The position numbers and the translations under genes were made by a program. 64,000 bases of DNA, from positions 2,603,001 through 2,667,000 of the forward strand of contig CP099988.1 of the NCBI GenBank assembly GCA_024167805.1, written 5' to 3'. The stretch is from Methanobacterium sp. ERen5 (GTDB taxonomy: Archaea; Methanobacteriota; Methanobacteria; Methanobacteriales; Methanobacteriaceae). Shown here one piece after another: positions 1 through 10,877 of the stretch; within the stretch, counting starts at the first letter, position 1; the number at the start of each line of letters is the position of its first letter. Below the pieces are notes generated by a model. That model saw only the letters and a list, made by a program, of their open reading frames with translations. It did not search any database and was not told the DNA's origin.

Positions 1-225
1 ATATTTGAATTTTACTTAGGAAGTAATTGAACTTCCTTTAAAGCTAATTTTTCTAATTTTTTTTGTTCATGGAAACACCGTAGAAAAAATAAAATAAAGT
101 TAGTTATTGAATTGAATTTAAAAACTTAAGTAGTTATAGAAAATATAATATTTTAGTAATTATATGAACAATTTTATATTCAATACCAAATATGTGAGTT
201 TGTTCAATCCATATATTTTAAAATT

Positions 226-1414
226 TCACTTATTTATTTGTATTGTGTACTTTGTTCCCTGGGAGGTGTTCAGGTCTATGTTTCCATTAAGCTGTTCTAC
301 TAGATTGGTTACAATCTGAAGACCAAGAAGTATCAGAGTTTTCAAGGTCAATATTTTCAGATATACCAATACCGTTATCTGCAATAATAATATCAATCAA
401 TTCTTCTGATTTAGATTTAATTTTGACTGATATGGTTCCTTCAGTTCCTTTAAATGCATATTTCACGATGTTTGTCACGAGTTCATTGATAATGAGACCG
501 AGCAGTGTTGATGTATCCCTGTTCAGATTTAAATCTTCGATGTTCAGATCTGTTTTAATGGTTTCCAACGAGCCATAACTGTACAAAATAGCCTGAACCA
601 GTTTTTCTATGTAGTCTTTTAAATTGATATGGGAATAATTTGGAGATTGAGAAAGTTTTTCCTGAACTATTGCCATGCTCTTCACACGACCCTGACTTTT
701 CTTTAAAACATCCACAGCATCTCCAGCTTCAGCACAGCCTTCCTGGAGGTGGAGTAAACTTGAGATTATCTGTAAATTATTTTTAACACGATGATTTATC
801 TCCCTTAACAGAACTTCCTTCTCCTCTAAAGACTTTTTAACCAATTTTTCAGCATTTTTAAGTTCAGATATATCCACAACTGTTATCATAACGGATTGAC
901 TGTTCTCTTCACTGTAACTGTTTAAATTAATTTCCATTATAACTGGGAACGGTTTTTTACCTTTTAAAAGTTCCAGTTCACATTTCATAATTTTTTCATG
1001 TTCTGATACATTTTCAATTAATTTCTTGAATTTATAACGTGAATCAGGTGCAACAAATTGGATAAAAGCCCGGTTAATCAGGTATATCTTGTCTATTCCC
1101 AGGATGAATGTGCCTGCAAAGTTAACGTCAATGATCATGCCATTTGGATTTAGTGTGAAATAACTACATGGTGCGAAGTTGTATAGTTCAAAATATTTAA
1201 TATTAGAGGTTTGAAGTTCGATCTGACTCTTCTTCAACTCTTCATTCTGCATTTTCAGTTCTATATGATGAATTTGGAGTTCGTGGATGAGTTCATTGAC
1301 ATCCTCGGGTATGTTGGAATCATCGATCTCAAGTTCATTAATTTTATGATTAAGCAGTTCTTCAGCCTTAAACCTCAACTTTTCGACATTATTCTTATTT
1401 TTGATTTTTATCAT
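226..1414 (-). CDS. PAS sensor histidine kinase (HisKA_2 type), frame broken near its 3' end
   Basis: This is a probable cytoplasmic sensor kinase with no membrane segment. The N-terminus has a coiled-coil stretch rich in HELQIHHIEL-type residues, a PAS domain follows at about residues 65-185, then a HisKA_2 dimerisation/phosphoacceptor box (REINHRVKNNLQ, about residue 205) and a HATPase domain with N-box (NELVTNIVKYAF) and G1 (DNGIGI). As written, the frame ends at 287 after DTSWSSDCNQ. Removing one base near 328-331 restores the G2 box (LGLQIVTNLVEQLNG) and a normal end at 226, giving 395 codons. It lies 80 bp downstream of the next kinase on the same strand, so the two may be co-transcribed. 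No response regulator is adjacent. Confidence 0.85.
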
Positions 1415-1494
1415 CTCATATTGTGTTTGATAAACTTACATTATTATAAGAAACTTGCATTAATCAAAATATTAATAGCTTATATAAAAAATTT

Positions 1495-3264
1495 TCATGC
1501 GGTGTTCTCTTTTTTAAACTGTGAAGTGGGAAGCTGTTCATTTTTTAAGTAGGATTGATTTAATCCAGTTGTTCTATTGGGAATTGAGAAGTAGAAGGTT
1601 GTTCCATTACCAGGCTCTGATTCTGCCCAGATCCTTCCTTTATGTTTTTTTATAATCTTTTCAGAAATAGCCAGACCAATACCAGTTCCCCCATATTCAT
1701 CCCTAGAATTTAATCGCTGAAAGATGATGAATATCTTATCAAGATATTTTTTATCGATTCCAATTCCATTATCCTTAACAGAGAATATGCACTCATCCTG
1801 TGCATTACTTGAAGATACATGTATTTTAGGTTGTTTTTCTCCATGATATTTAATTGCGTTGCCTATGATGTTTTGGAAAAGCTGGTTCATCATGCGGCTG
1901 TTTGCAAAGATAAAAGGTAAATCATCATGGGTTATAACGGCATTATTTTCTTCAATTAGGGGTTTCAAACTGGTTAAAACTGTTTCTAATATCTTTTCAG
2001 AGTTTAAACACTCAAATTCTTCGAATTCTTTTCCTATTCTTGAGTAGTCTAGGAGGTCATTTATCATCATATCTAAACGTTTCGCACCATCTACAGCAAA
2101 ATCTATGTATTCATTAGCATTTTCATCAAGATCTACTCCGTAATTTTTCTGTAACAGCTGTAAAAAACTTGCTATCATCCGGAGTGGTTCCTTCAAATCA
2201 TGGGATGAAACATAAGCAAACTGTTCAAGCTCATTGTTTGAAACCTTGTATTTCTCTATCAACTTTTCTAGTTTAATTTCGGATTTCTCAAAATCCCCTA
2301 TTTCAACGTTCAACATCTTGTTGATATTTTCAAGTTTGTTTCCTCGATCTTCCATCAGCTTTTCCATCTGCCTGCGCTTAGTAATATCCCGATTAGCTTC
2401 AATCACTATATCCGTAGAATTATCCATTATGAGCTGCTGGCGACTTTCAACAATGATCTTAGTACCATTCTTTGTAGTATGAACTACTTCACCGTTCCAA
2501 ATGCCATCATCATATAATTTTTGCTTAATATCTTTAAATTCCTCTGGAAATTCTGTTTTTAAGAGTTTGATGTTATTATGGCCAATAGTTTCCTCAGCAC
2601 TGTATCCATACAAAATTTCAGCACCATGATTCCAAGATATTATTTCACCATCATATTCCCAAGAATAAATAGCTTCATTTGAAAGATTTAAAAGGGCAGT
2701 TTGCCGTTTTAAAGTTTTCTCCTTATTCTTCAATTCTGTAATATCCGTTACTGTTACCCTGTACTCCTTGAATGTTTCATCTTCATTCAAGACCTTAACA
2801 GTATCTAAAAGAGCATAAAAAAAGTCACCATTATTTTTCAAGAGTTCCAGTTCTATGGTTTGTTTATAATCAGTCCTTAATATTTTCAAAATATAATTAT
2901 GAAATCTATTCCGTTCATCACTCTTTATATGTTGAATGAATGCTTTTTTATTTAAATAAATTCTTTCTATTCCAAATAATGCTGCTCCCGCTAGGTTAAC
3001 ATCCATTATGATGCAGTTTTTATCAAGGGTAAAATATCCCACCGGTGCGAAGTTATAAAGATCAAAATATTTTCTACGAGTTTCTTCCAGTTTAATCTGA
3101 GCTTCTCTAAGCTCCTCATTCTGGAGTTCTAATTCAATTTGATGAACACGCAGCTCATGAATATACGGATCATCAGACGGGTTTTCTTCACGAAGTAACT
3201 GTTTATTGTTTATTTTTTCAGCTTTTTTACGCAAAGGACTGCTTATATTCGTATCAGTTTCCAT
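1495..3264 (-). CDS. PAS-PAS sensor histidine kinase
   Basis: This 589-residue soluble sensor kinase has an N-terminal coiled coil (residues 30-60), PAS domains at about 60-175 and 185-305, and a short helical linker. A HisKA domain follows with phosphoacceptor histidine in SSHDLKEPLR (about 355), then HATPase_c with N-box (NIIGNAIKYHG), G1 (KDNGIGID), F-box (FIIFQRL) and G2 (GGTGIGLAIS). All catalytic boxes are present. The first PAS domain and the coiled coil resemble those of the downstream kinase, so the two are probably paralogs. The ligand is unknown; PAS domains in methanogens often bind heme or flavin, but no diagnostic residue is visible here. Confidence 0.9.
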   Translation of the reverse strand: METDTNISSPLRKKAEKINNKQLLREENPSDDPYIHELRVHQIELELQNEELREAQIKLEETRRKYFDLYNFAPVGYFTLDKNCIIMDVNLAGAALFGIERIYLNKKAFIQHIKSDERNRFHNYILKILRTDYKQTIELELLKNNGDFFYALLDTVKVLNEDETFKEYRVTVTDITELKNKEKTLKRQTALLNLSNEAIYSWEYDGEIISWNHGAEILYGYSAEETIGHNNIKLLKTEFPEEFKDIKQKLYDDGIWNGEVVHTTKNGTKIIVESRQQLIMDNSTDIVIEANRDITKRRQMEKLMEDRGNKLENINKMLNVEIGDFEKSEIKLEKLIEKYKVSNNELEQFAYVSSHDLKEPLRMIASFLQLLQKNYGVDLDENANEYIDFAVDGAKRLDMMINDLLDYSRIGKEFEEFECLNSEKILETVLTSLKPLIEENNAVITHDDLPFIFANSRMMNQLFQNIIGNAIKYHGEKQPKIHVSSSNAQDECIFSVKDNGIGIDKKYLDKIFIIFQRLNSRDEYGGTGIGLAISEKIIKKHKGRIWAESEPGNGTTFYFSIPNRTTGLNQSYLKNEQLPTSQFKKENTA

Positions 3265-3404
3265 ATTTTTCCAAAATTCTCAATAACTCATTGATATATA
3301 CACTTAGATAACCATATAATTAATAATTATGTAATAATTTTGGAATAATCAAAATATTTTATAAATAATCATTGCATTTTACATATAAGAAATAGGTGGA
3401 TTTA

Positions 3405-6328
3405 ATGACTGAAAATAGGGATAAACAACATAAAACCCGTGATAATTCTTCAAACATGTTATATGTGGGTATTGGAGTATCTGCAGGTGGTTTGGATGCC
3501 CTTGAAAAATTTTTATCCAACGTAACAGAGAAGAGCGGAATGGCCTTTATAATTGTTCAACATATGGATCCCACCCATAAAAGTGGTTTGGTAAATATTT
3601 TATCCCGTTACACTAAATTAAAGGTTCAAGAAGTTGAAGATGGAGTAGAAGTTATCGAGGATCATGTTTATATTATCCCACCTAACAAGGACATGGGAAT
3701 ATTAGATGGAAAACTTCAGCTCATGGAACCTCTTGAATCACATGGATTTCGAATGCCTATTAATTATTTTTTCACAACACTCGCCCAGGATCAGGAGGAT
3801 AAAAGTGTTGGTATAATTCTTTCTGGGTTTGGAAGTGACGGATCCATTGGATTAAAGGCTATAAAAGCTAATGGAGGAATATCAATTGCACAGGATCCTG
3901 CTACTGCAGCTTCTGATGGAATGCCAAACAGTGCCATAAAGACAGGCCATGTGGATCTTATTTTAGCACCCGAACAAATACCAAGCAAACTTTTATCCTA
4001 CAAGAATACATCTGGAAAGATCATAAAAAAATTTTAAGCACAGAAGATGAAGCAGAACAGGCCCTCATGAAAATATTTATTCTCATCAGAAATAGGACTG
4101 GGCACGATTTTTCACAATACAAGAAGAGCACCATATACCGGCGTGTTGGACGTCGGATGAACATTCATCAAATAGAAGAAATGTCCCAGTATCTCAGGTA
4201 CCTCCAGAAAAATCCCAACGAGATCGATCTTTTGTTTAGGGAATTTCTCATAAATGTAACTAGTTTCTTCAGAGATCCTGAAGCCTTTGAATCTTTTAAA
4301 AAGGTAGTTTCAAAGTATATTATTGAAAAGAAATCTGAACTTGACACATTTAGAATATGGGTTCCAGGCTGTTCTAGTGGAGAAGAGGTTTATTCAATTG
4401 CAATTGTAATACAAGAAATCCTTGAAGAAACCAATAAACATTTAGAGGTTCAAATATTCGGGACAGATCTTGATTTAAATTCCATTAAAATTGCACGTTC
4501 CGGAACCTACTCCGACATCATCATCAAGGATATTAGTCCCGAACGTCTCAAAAAATTCTTTTATAAGAATGAGAATCTTTACACCATCAAAAATAATGTT
4601 AGGGACACAGTTGTATTTGCGAATCACAATGTTCTTAAAGATCCTCCCTTCACAAATTTAGATATCGTGACTTGTAGAAATTTGCTCATCTACCTTGAAA
4701 CAGAGGCTCAGGAGAAGGTTCTTTCAAAGTTCAAATATTCTTTGAACAAGTATGGATTACTCTTTTTGGGACCTTCTGAAAATATTGGGGAGTTCATAGA
4801 CACCTTCACAGTCTTGGATAAGAAGTGGAAAATATATAGATCAATTAAATCCAAGGGATCCCGGTTTGATTTTGGTAAGAATCCAACATTTCCAGTTGAA
4901 AAGAATAGTATAAACTTCGGCAGTTTCGAGCTTGATCCTCTAGAAACTAAGCCTGGTACATCTATGAACATTATTAATACAGCAGAGAAGAATTTGGTTG
5001 ATATATTTGCCCCTCCATCGGCTATAATAAATAATTTGGGTGAAATTCTATATATTCACGGACGCTTAGGTAAATATTTAGAGCCTTCACCAGGAAAGGC
5101 ACGTATGAACATTCTTGAGATGGCTAAAAATAGTATAAAATTGGGTTTAAGTTCTGCTATTGGAAATGCTGTATCAAATAACAAAGAAACCGTGTTTGAA
5201 AGCCTTAAAATTGATGATGAGTCGGGAAAAGATTATGTAAAACTCACTGTGAGACCTATAAATGAACCTGATACAGTTCAAGATTTATTCATAGTTTCCT
5301 TCGAACCCGCCATGCCTGAAGATAAAAATGAGGACAAAATAACTCTAGATCCACTTTCTAAGAGCAGTGAACATATCAAAGCCCTTGAGAATAAGTTGAA
5401 GTTGACTACAGAACGTTTAAACAGTACCATTGAAGAGATGACCACATCCAACGAGGAACTTAAATCTGCCAATGAAGAACTCCAATCCATGAATGAAGAG
5501 TCTCAAAGTACTAATGAAGAATTAGAAACTTCCAAAGAAGAGTTACAATCAATTAATGAAGAACTTACCACAGTGAACAATGAACTCCAGATGAAGATCG
5601 ATGAACTCTCCACAGTTAATGATGATATGACCAACTTGTTTAACAGCACAGAAATAGCAACCATATTTGTTGATAACGATATTAATATCCGAAGATTCAC
5701 AGAAGAATCCACGAAACTCATAAAATTAATCGAATCTGATGTTGGACGTCCTCTCAGCGATATAACTTCCCAAATAAATTACCCCGAACTTATTGAGGAT
5801 ATAAGTCAGGTAATTAAAAAGGTTGCCTTCAAGGAAAAAGAAGTTAACACCGCTAGGGGAGAATGGTACAAGGTAAGGATCATGCCGTATAAAACTTCTA
5901 AGAATGTTATCGACGGTGCCACCATTACCTTTGTGGATATAAGCAATATAAAAAATATCCAGGAAAAAATGCAATCTGCATTAAACTATGCTGAAGATAT
6001 AATAAATACTGTTCAAGAACCACTACTCATCCTTGACCAGAAATTGGCTGTAACATCTGCCAATCAAGCATTTTATGAGACTTTTAAGTTGAATAAATCC
6101 GATATTGAAAATATGAAATTGGACATGATAAATGATGGAGATTGGAACATTCAATCCCTCCTAAAACAGTTGGAACTGACTCTTAAAGAAAATATTGAAT
6201 TGAAGGATTTTGAATTTCAAAACTACTTCAAGGATGTGGGTCACAAAAAGATTGTTTTAAACGCCCGGAAGATATACCGAGGAGATATTGACACTGAACT
6301 GATATTACTATCAATCCAGAATATTTAA
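3405..6328 (+). CDS. CheB-CheR-PAS fusion protein (methylesterase/methyltransferase), frame broken once
   Basis: The N-terminal 200 residues are a CheB methylesterase domain, with the Ser in GVSAGGLDAL, the His in VQHMDPTHKSG and the Asp in SGFGSDGS. A CheR methyltransferase follows (RRVGRRM, TSFFRDPEAF, VPGCSSGEE for SAM binding, DIVTCRNLLIYL). Then come a long repetitive coiled coil of NEEL repeats and a C-terminal PAS pair. The frame breaks at the 7-A run 4025-4031; one extra A joins both halves into 974 codons through ILSTEDEAEQAL. The start is ATG 3405 behind AGGTGG; the longer GTG start at 3396 overlaps that site. The protein ends after PAS without a kinase domain, and no cheA or receptor gene is near, so the role is probably non-chemotactic signalling. 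Confidence 0.88.
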
Positions 6329-6367
6329 AAGATAAATAAACTCGTATTTAGCCTTTTGTAATATTGA

Positions 6368-6607
6368 TTAAGTAATATTATTTTCTATTTCATTACTTTC
6401 AATGTGTACATTTTCAATGGGTATTTTTATTTGTCTGCCCTGGGTACTGAATTCAAACGGAATATCGTGTTGAATTAAATAAACTGCTAATCTAGGTAAT
6501 TCTCCATCATATGCAATAATATACTCATTCCTAATATCCAATGTTCCGTTTAATACTCTGTTTAAAGTATTGAGTGAAGGTTCTTGTTCTTTATTTATTT
6601 TAGTCAT
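6368..6607 (-). CDS. small hypothetical protein (79 aa)
   Basis: This is a soluble, acidic small protein of unknown family, with no membrane segment, cysteines or recognisable motif. The centre reads as alternating strands and helix (EYIIAYDGELPRLAVYLIQ, then FEFSTQGRQIKIPIENV), which looks like a compact folded domain rather than a shadow frame. The start is ATG 6607 with GGTGAT four bases upstream; the GTG at 6616 lies inside that site. It stands alone, convergent with the CheB-CheR fusion (39 bp between stops). Confidence 0.6.
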   Translation of the reverse strand: MTKINKEQEPSLNTLNRVLNGTLDIRNEYIIAYDGELPRLAVYLIQHDIPFEFSTQGRQIKIPIENVHIESNEIENNIT

Positions 6608-7085
6608 ATTTATCACCAGATTATATAACTCAATTTCATGAATTTATTATGTATTTTGTTCCATTTATTATTTTTCAGAATGGTTTATTAGAGAATGGAT
6701 GATTAATAAAATGATATTCTTGGTGACAATCGTTCCAATTGAATTTTTATTTCAGATAACACTTTTAGAATAATTATAGAACATCGTTTGCAAATAGAAT
6801 TAATAAAATTTTTTGAGTGGGTGTATTTAGAAATAAGAATGTTTACTAATGTGTGTAGCTAAGATATTCATGTTGTGATTTATTCATTGATTCACATTTA
6901 ATTTTAAGTTCGTTTTTTTTATTATCCATTATACAACTCTCCCTAAATCTATTTCCTAATAATGAATTGAAATTCAAATAGTTTTTATAGTAATGTTCTG
7001 AAAGAATGATTTACAAAATTATTATATAGGAATTAAAATTTCATAATACCAGATTATCATCCTTTAAAAAGATATCAGGAATTTA
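6608..7085. other. intergenic, nothing recognised
   Basis: About 480 bp, very AT-rich, with no convincing ORF, RNA gene or inverted repeat. It carries the promoter of the small gene at 6368 on its left edge. Confidence 0.5.
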
Positions 7086-7418
7086 TTATTGGATTCCTTC
7101 AATCTTTTGATGGAAAAAATCTGTGAAATTCTGTTTAGTTTCTTCGATCAATCCATTTACTACTTCGCCATCTAGATATGTGGGATAGTCGAATTCAAGT
7201 GTTACAGCGAAATATGTTTTATTATCCCTTTCCACCGCTTTATTGTAGTAAGCTTTAGCATCTGAATGTTCGAAATTCCAAACCTTTAAATTTTTATGAA
7301 GTCTTGTCAGATCTTCTCCAAATTTATTTTCTATTGAAAAATACAAGAAAACACGAGCTTCAAAAGGTACATCCTTAACTAATTCAGTATGTTCCAAATT
7401 TAAATTTTTATTTACCAT
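7086..7418 (-). CDS. hypothetical protein (110 aa)
   Basis: This is an unrecognised soluble protein rich in aromatic and charged residues (for example FLYFSIENKFG and NKTYFAVTLEFDYP), without cysteines, signal peptide or membrane helix. Its coding composition is convincing and it has a good start: ATG 7418 follows GGAAGTGAG, whereas the longer frame starting at 7442 begins inside a lysine-rich run before that site. It is isolated, with about 480 bp of empty sequence downstream and decayed mobile DNA upstream. The function cannot be inferred from sequence or context. Confidence 0.6.
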   Translation of the reverse strand: MVNKNLNLEHTELVKDVPFEARVFLYFSIENKFGEDLTRLHKNLKVWNFEHSDAKAYYNKAVERDNKTYFAVTLEFDYPTYLDGEVVNGLIEETKQNFTDFFHQKIEGIQ

Positions 7419-7924
7419 CAAACTCACTTCCTTTTTTTTCAAATAAAATAATGAAAATACAATATTTTATCCTAAATGATATTTACAAATCATTAAATGC
7501 AGCGAGGAAACAATAAATCCATATTTAACCTAATTAAACTAAAATAAATAAAACTAATAATAATATTTCTTTTCACATGTATTATATTGGATATACTTAC
7601 TATATACAATTTATCATTTAACTAAACTATGAGGTCTTAGATTATTTTCTTTTTTTGAAGCTTTAATCTTTGGTATTTTTAGTATTTTATTATGTATTTA
7701 TTTTGCAATTGTAAAAATACATTATATAACTTATTTTATAAAAAAATGGGCCTTCTAAACCATTAAATTTAAATAATTATGCTTACATATATTTATTTGG
7801 TCATAAAAATGAAGCATCATCTAAATTTAAGTAAAGAAGACCTAAATTATCTCTTGTGGGGTAAAATATTTAAAATTATCAGTTAGAGAAAATCAAAAAC
7901 ATTAATAACTTCAAAACGCATTAA
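7419..7924. other. intergenic, very AT-rich
   Basis: About 500 bp with no gene. A short frame at 7810 (starting MKHHLNLSKED, stop after 26 codons) has the look of the N-terminus of a transposase and may belong to the remnant to its right. Confidence 0.4.
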
Positions 7925-8253
7925 AAATGTTAATATGATGGTTTTATCTATTAAAATTGTTGTTATTGTTATATTTTTTAATACAACCTTGGAATTTGTT
8001 GTTTAAGAGCTAAAAAGAGATTTATGTTTGCGTAAATTTTTTGAAATTTCAGATGTTCCAGAGCTCATCAAATTTCAGAATTTTTAGAAAAATTGACTCC
8101 AATACATACTTTAAAATCGTAAACTGCATCTTATTAAAGACAAAACCATTAAAGAGATGTGGAAAATTAATATTTGTAGTTGATGCGGCTCCTGTGGATT
8201 TAGATTACAATGTAAAACGCAAAGCCAAATTAATAGTATGCAGGTGTTTATAA
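7925..8253 (+). pseudogene. decayed transposase remnant
   Basis: Joining pieces from three frames gives a protein-like string: an N-terminal hydrophobic/helix part, ELKRDLCLRKFFEISDVPE, ISEFLEKLTP, then KIVNCILLKTKPLKRCGK and FVVDAAPVDLDYNVKRKAK. The LRKFF-ISDVPE-ISEFL pattern followed by a VDA-P-D-D segment matches the layout of DDE transposases common in Methanobacteriales, where the VDA aspartate would be the first catalytic acid. The C-terminal half of the catalytic domain is missing, and at least three frameshifts and a stop lie inside. I see no terminal inverted repeats or target duplications. Family assignment is an inference. Confidence 0.45.
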
Positions 8254-8435
8254 GAAAATTGGACGTATAATAATGTTATATGTGATATTAATATGTAATA
8301 TCATATCATATGCTTTTTAATCTTTTATTCCTTAACAAAAAATTATATTAACTAAATATAATAATTAATATATAATAATTTAATAATAAATTATAATTTT
8401 TTTGTTTGGAGAATATTATTAGGTGGTTCAATAAC

Positions 8436-10132
8436 ATGGGTTTAAAATCCGATCTTAATAGGGTTGTTCTGGATAAATGTTTGAGTGGAATCCAAGGTTT
8501 AGATGAAGTTACTGATGGAGGATTGCCTAAAGGGAGGCCTACATTAATATGTGGTTCTGCAGGCTGTGGTAAAACAATGTTTGCCATGCAATTCCTTATT
8601 GAAGGTGCTGAGAATGATGAACCTGGATTGTTTGTTTCATTCGAAGAAACTCCTGAAGAACTTGAAAAAACTTCGCTTCATTAGGTTTTGATCTTAAAAC
8701 CCTTGAAGAGGAATCGAAACTTTCAATAGAATTTATACGTTTGGAGAGATCAGAAATCGAAGAAACAGGCGAATTTGATCTTGAAGGATTATTCATCAGA
8801 CTGGCATATGCAATCGAACAAATTGGTGCAAAAAGAATTGTTTTAGACACTGTTGAAGCCCTATTTTCGGGTTTACCAAATGAATTTATTTTACGAGCTG
8901 AACTTCGAAGATTATTTGCATGGATGAAATCCCAGGGACTCACAGCCATAGTAACAGGGGAAAAAGGTGAAAAATCTTTAACCCGATATGGATTGGAAGA
9001 ATACGTGGCAGACTGTGTCATATTACTGAACAATCCTGTGGATAACAAGATCGCCACCCGTAATCTTAGAATAATAAAGTACCGAGGTTCTGCACATGGA
9101 TCTAATGAATACCCATTTTTAATGAATGAAAATGGTATTTCGGTACTGCCTGTTACATCTTTACTTTTGGATCATGATGTATCCGAGGATTATGTCTCTA
9201 CTGGTATTGAAAGATTAGACACCATGTTTGGAGGTAATGGATTTTTTAAAGGCAGCAGCATATTGATCACAGGTTCTGCTGGCACTGGTAAAAGCAGTTT
9301 GGTAGCCAAGTTTGCTGATAACATATGTAAAAACGGTGATAAATGTCTTATTTTTGCCTTTGAAGAATCTCCAAAACAGATTATTCGTAACATGAGATCC
9401 ATTGGCATTGATCTTGAGCCATGGATAAACAAAGGGCTTTTAAAATTTCAAGCCACACGTCCAACACTCTACGGTCTTGAAACACATTTAGTGAGTATAC
9501 ATGAATCTGTGACTGATTTTAAACCAGATGTGGTGATATTTGACCCTGTGAGTAATTTAATTTCCATTGGAAATATTGATGAAGTAAAATCTATGTTAAT
9601 GCGGCTCATCGATTATTTAAAAAGCAAACAGATCACAAGTATATCTACCTATCTAACTTTAATAGGAAAGATGGAAACCGACATAGGAGTATCATCTTTA
9701 ATGGATTCATGGATCGATTTAAAAACCATTAACCAGAATGGAGAAAGAAATCGAACCATAGACATCGTAAAAACCAGAGGTATGGCACATTCTAATCAGG
9801 TCAGAGAATTTAAAATTACTAATAATGGTATAGAATTGATCGATGTATATCTAGGGGCTTCGGGAATGCTCACTGGTTCAGCAAGGATTTCTCAAATTGC
9901 CAAGGAGAAGGATGAGAAATTGTCCAGAGATCAAGAGATATTAAGACTCGAAAGAGAATTTGAATACAAACGTGAAGGTATCAATTCTCAAATAAAGGTA
10001 CTTGAAGCTGGTTGGGCAATGGAAAAGGAAAAATACGAGTCTATCCTATCTGAAAAGAAATTAAAGGAAGATATGATTAAAAAAGATCGTGAAGTCATGT
10101 CAACTATCCGACATTCAAATTTAGACAAATGA
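8436..10132 (+). CDS. kaiC: KaiC-like double-domain ATPase/autokinase, frame broken once
   Basis: Two RecA-type KaiC domains lie in tandem. CI has Walker A GSAGCGKT at residues 40-47 and the paired glutamates in [13 protein letters not shown] has Walker A GSAGTGKS and glutamates in [12 protein letters not shown] also has the region aligned with the cyanobacterial phosphosites: [17 protein letters not shown], with Ser-Ser (codons 9692-9697) at the S431/T432 positions. A basic/acidic coiled coil of about 70 residues forms the C-terminus. The frame breaks at the 6-A run 8665-8670; one added A restores [13 protein letters not shown] and a 565-residue protein. The start is ATG 8436 behind AGGTGG. 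The stop overlaps the first KaiB-like gene, so this is the first gene of a clock-like cassette. Confidence 0.9.
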
Positions 10133-10473
10133 CCGGGGTAAAATTCATGGAAAATAATTCAAACAACAAAGCCGAAGTTACAGAATCACATATGGATGTA
10201 TGGGATTTGAGGTTGTACGTAGCAGGTCAAACACCCAAGTCCATAGAGGCATTTAAAAATCTTAAGGAAATCTGTGAAACCCACCTTGAAAAAAACAGAT
10301 ACAAAATTGAAGTAATTAATCTGGTTGAAAATCCTGAATTGGCAAAAACTGATCAGATTTTAGCCATACCCACCCTGGTTAGAAAACTACCTGAACCCGT
10401 GAAGAAAATTATAGGAACTCTTGCAAACGAAGAAAAGGTTTTGATCGGGTTGGACATTATAAAACAGCCCTAA
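10129..10473 (+). CDS. kaiB: KaiB-like protein 1
   Basis: This is a thioredoxin-fold KaiB family protein, very close in pattern to cyanobacterial Kai[20 protein letters not shown], then [18 protein letters not shown] and VLIGLDI. In cyanobacteria KaiB binds the KaiC CI ring after a fold switch; here that role is inferred from family and neighbourhood. The N-terminus is about 25 residues longer than the KaiB core and polar. Translation may start at ATG 10129, overlapping the kaiC stop (ATGA), or at ATG 10147, which has GGGGT in front. The length (114 or 108 aa) is normal for KaiB. Confidence 0.88.
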   Translation: MTGVKFMENNSNNKAEVTESHMDVWDLRLYVAGQTPKSIEAFKNLKEICETHLEKNRYKIEVINLVENPELAKTDQILAIPTLVRKLPEPVKKIIGTLANEEKVLIGLDIIKQP

Positions 10474-10514
10474 GAATGTTTTAATAAAAGTTTGAAAAAT
10501 TGGAGAGTTTTATA

Positions 10515-10877
10515 TTGGATGATGAAATAAACAAGTTCGATGAATTTGAAGCAATCACTGCCTCTAAAAAGGGTGAAAAGTATGTTTTAAGACTTTTTAT
10601 TGCGGGAATTAATCCAAGATCGAAAAATGCCATTGAAAATTTGAGAAAACTGTGTGAAGAAAATTTAGAGGACAACTATGAACTGGAAATAATAGACATT
10701 TATCAGCAGCCAATTTTTGCAAAGGAAGGTCACATAATCGCTGCTCCCACTTTGATAAAGGAATTGCCATTGCCCATCCGAAGATTTGTTGGAGATCTCT
10801 CAGATAAAAAGAAGCTGCTCCTTGGACTAGATTTAAGATCACAAAAAGGTGATAAATCACATGTCAACAAAGATTAA
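10515..10877 (+). CDS. kaiB: KaiB-like protein 2
   Basis: This is a second, divergent KaiB family member (YVLRLFIAGINPRSKNAIENL, APTLIKELPLPIRRFVGDL, LLLGLDL). It differs from KaiB 1 through most of the middle of the protein, so it is an old paralog and not a recent duplication. There is no ATG start. I chose TTG 10515 behind GGAGAG; TTG 10500 is the alternative. The gap to KaiB 1 is about 40 bp, and its 3' end overlaps the start of the downstream histidine kinase by 17 bp, implying translational coupling. Two KaiB forms beside one KaiC suggest that the pair acts on different rings or targets; that is inference. Confidence 0.85.
   Translation: MDDEINKFDEFEAITASKKGEKYVLRLFIAGINPRSKNAIENLRKLCEENLEDNYELEIIDIYQQPIFAKEGHIIAAPTLIKELPLPIRRFVGDLSDKKKLLLGLDLRSQKGDKSHVNKD

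Noticed and set aside
1211..1552. Plus-strand ORF of 113 codons across two kinase ends
   Set aside because: It lies mostly antisense to the kinase at 226-1414 and has shadow-like hydrophobic composition with no ribosome binding site.
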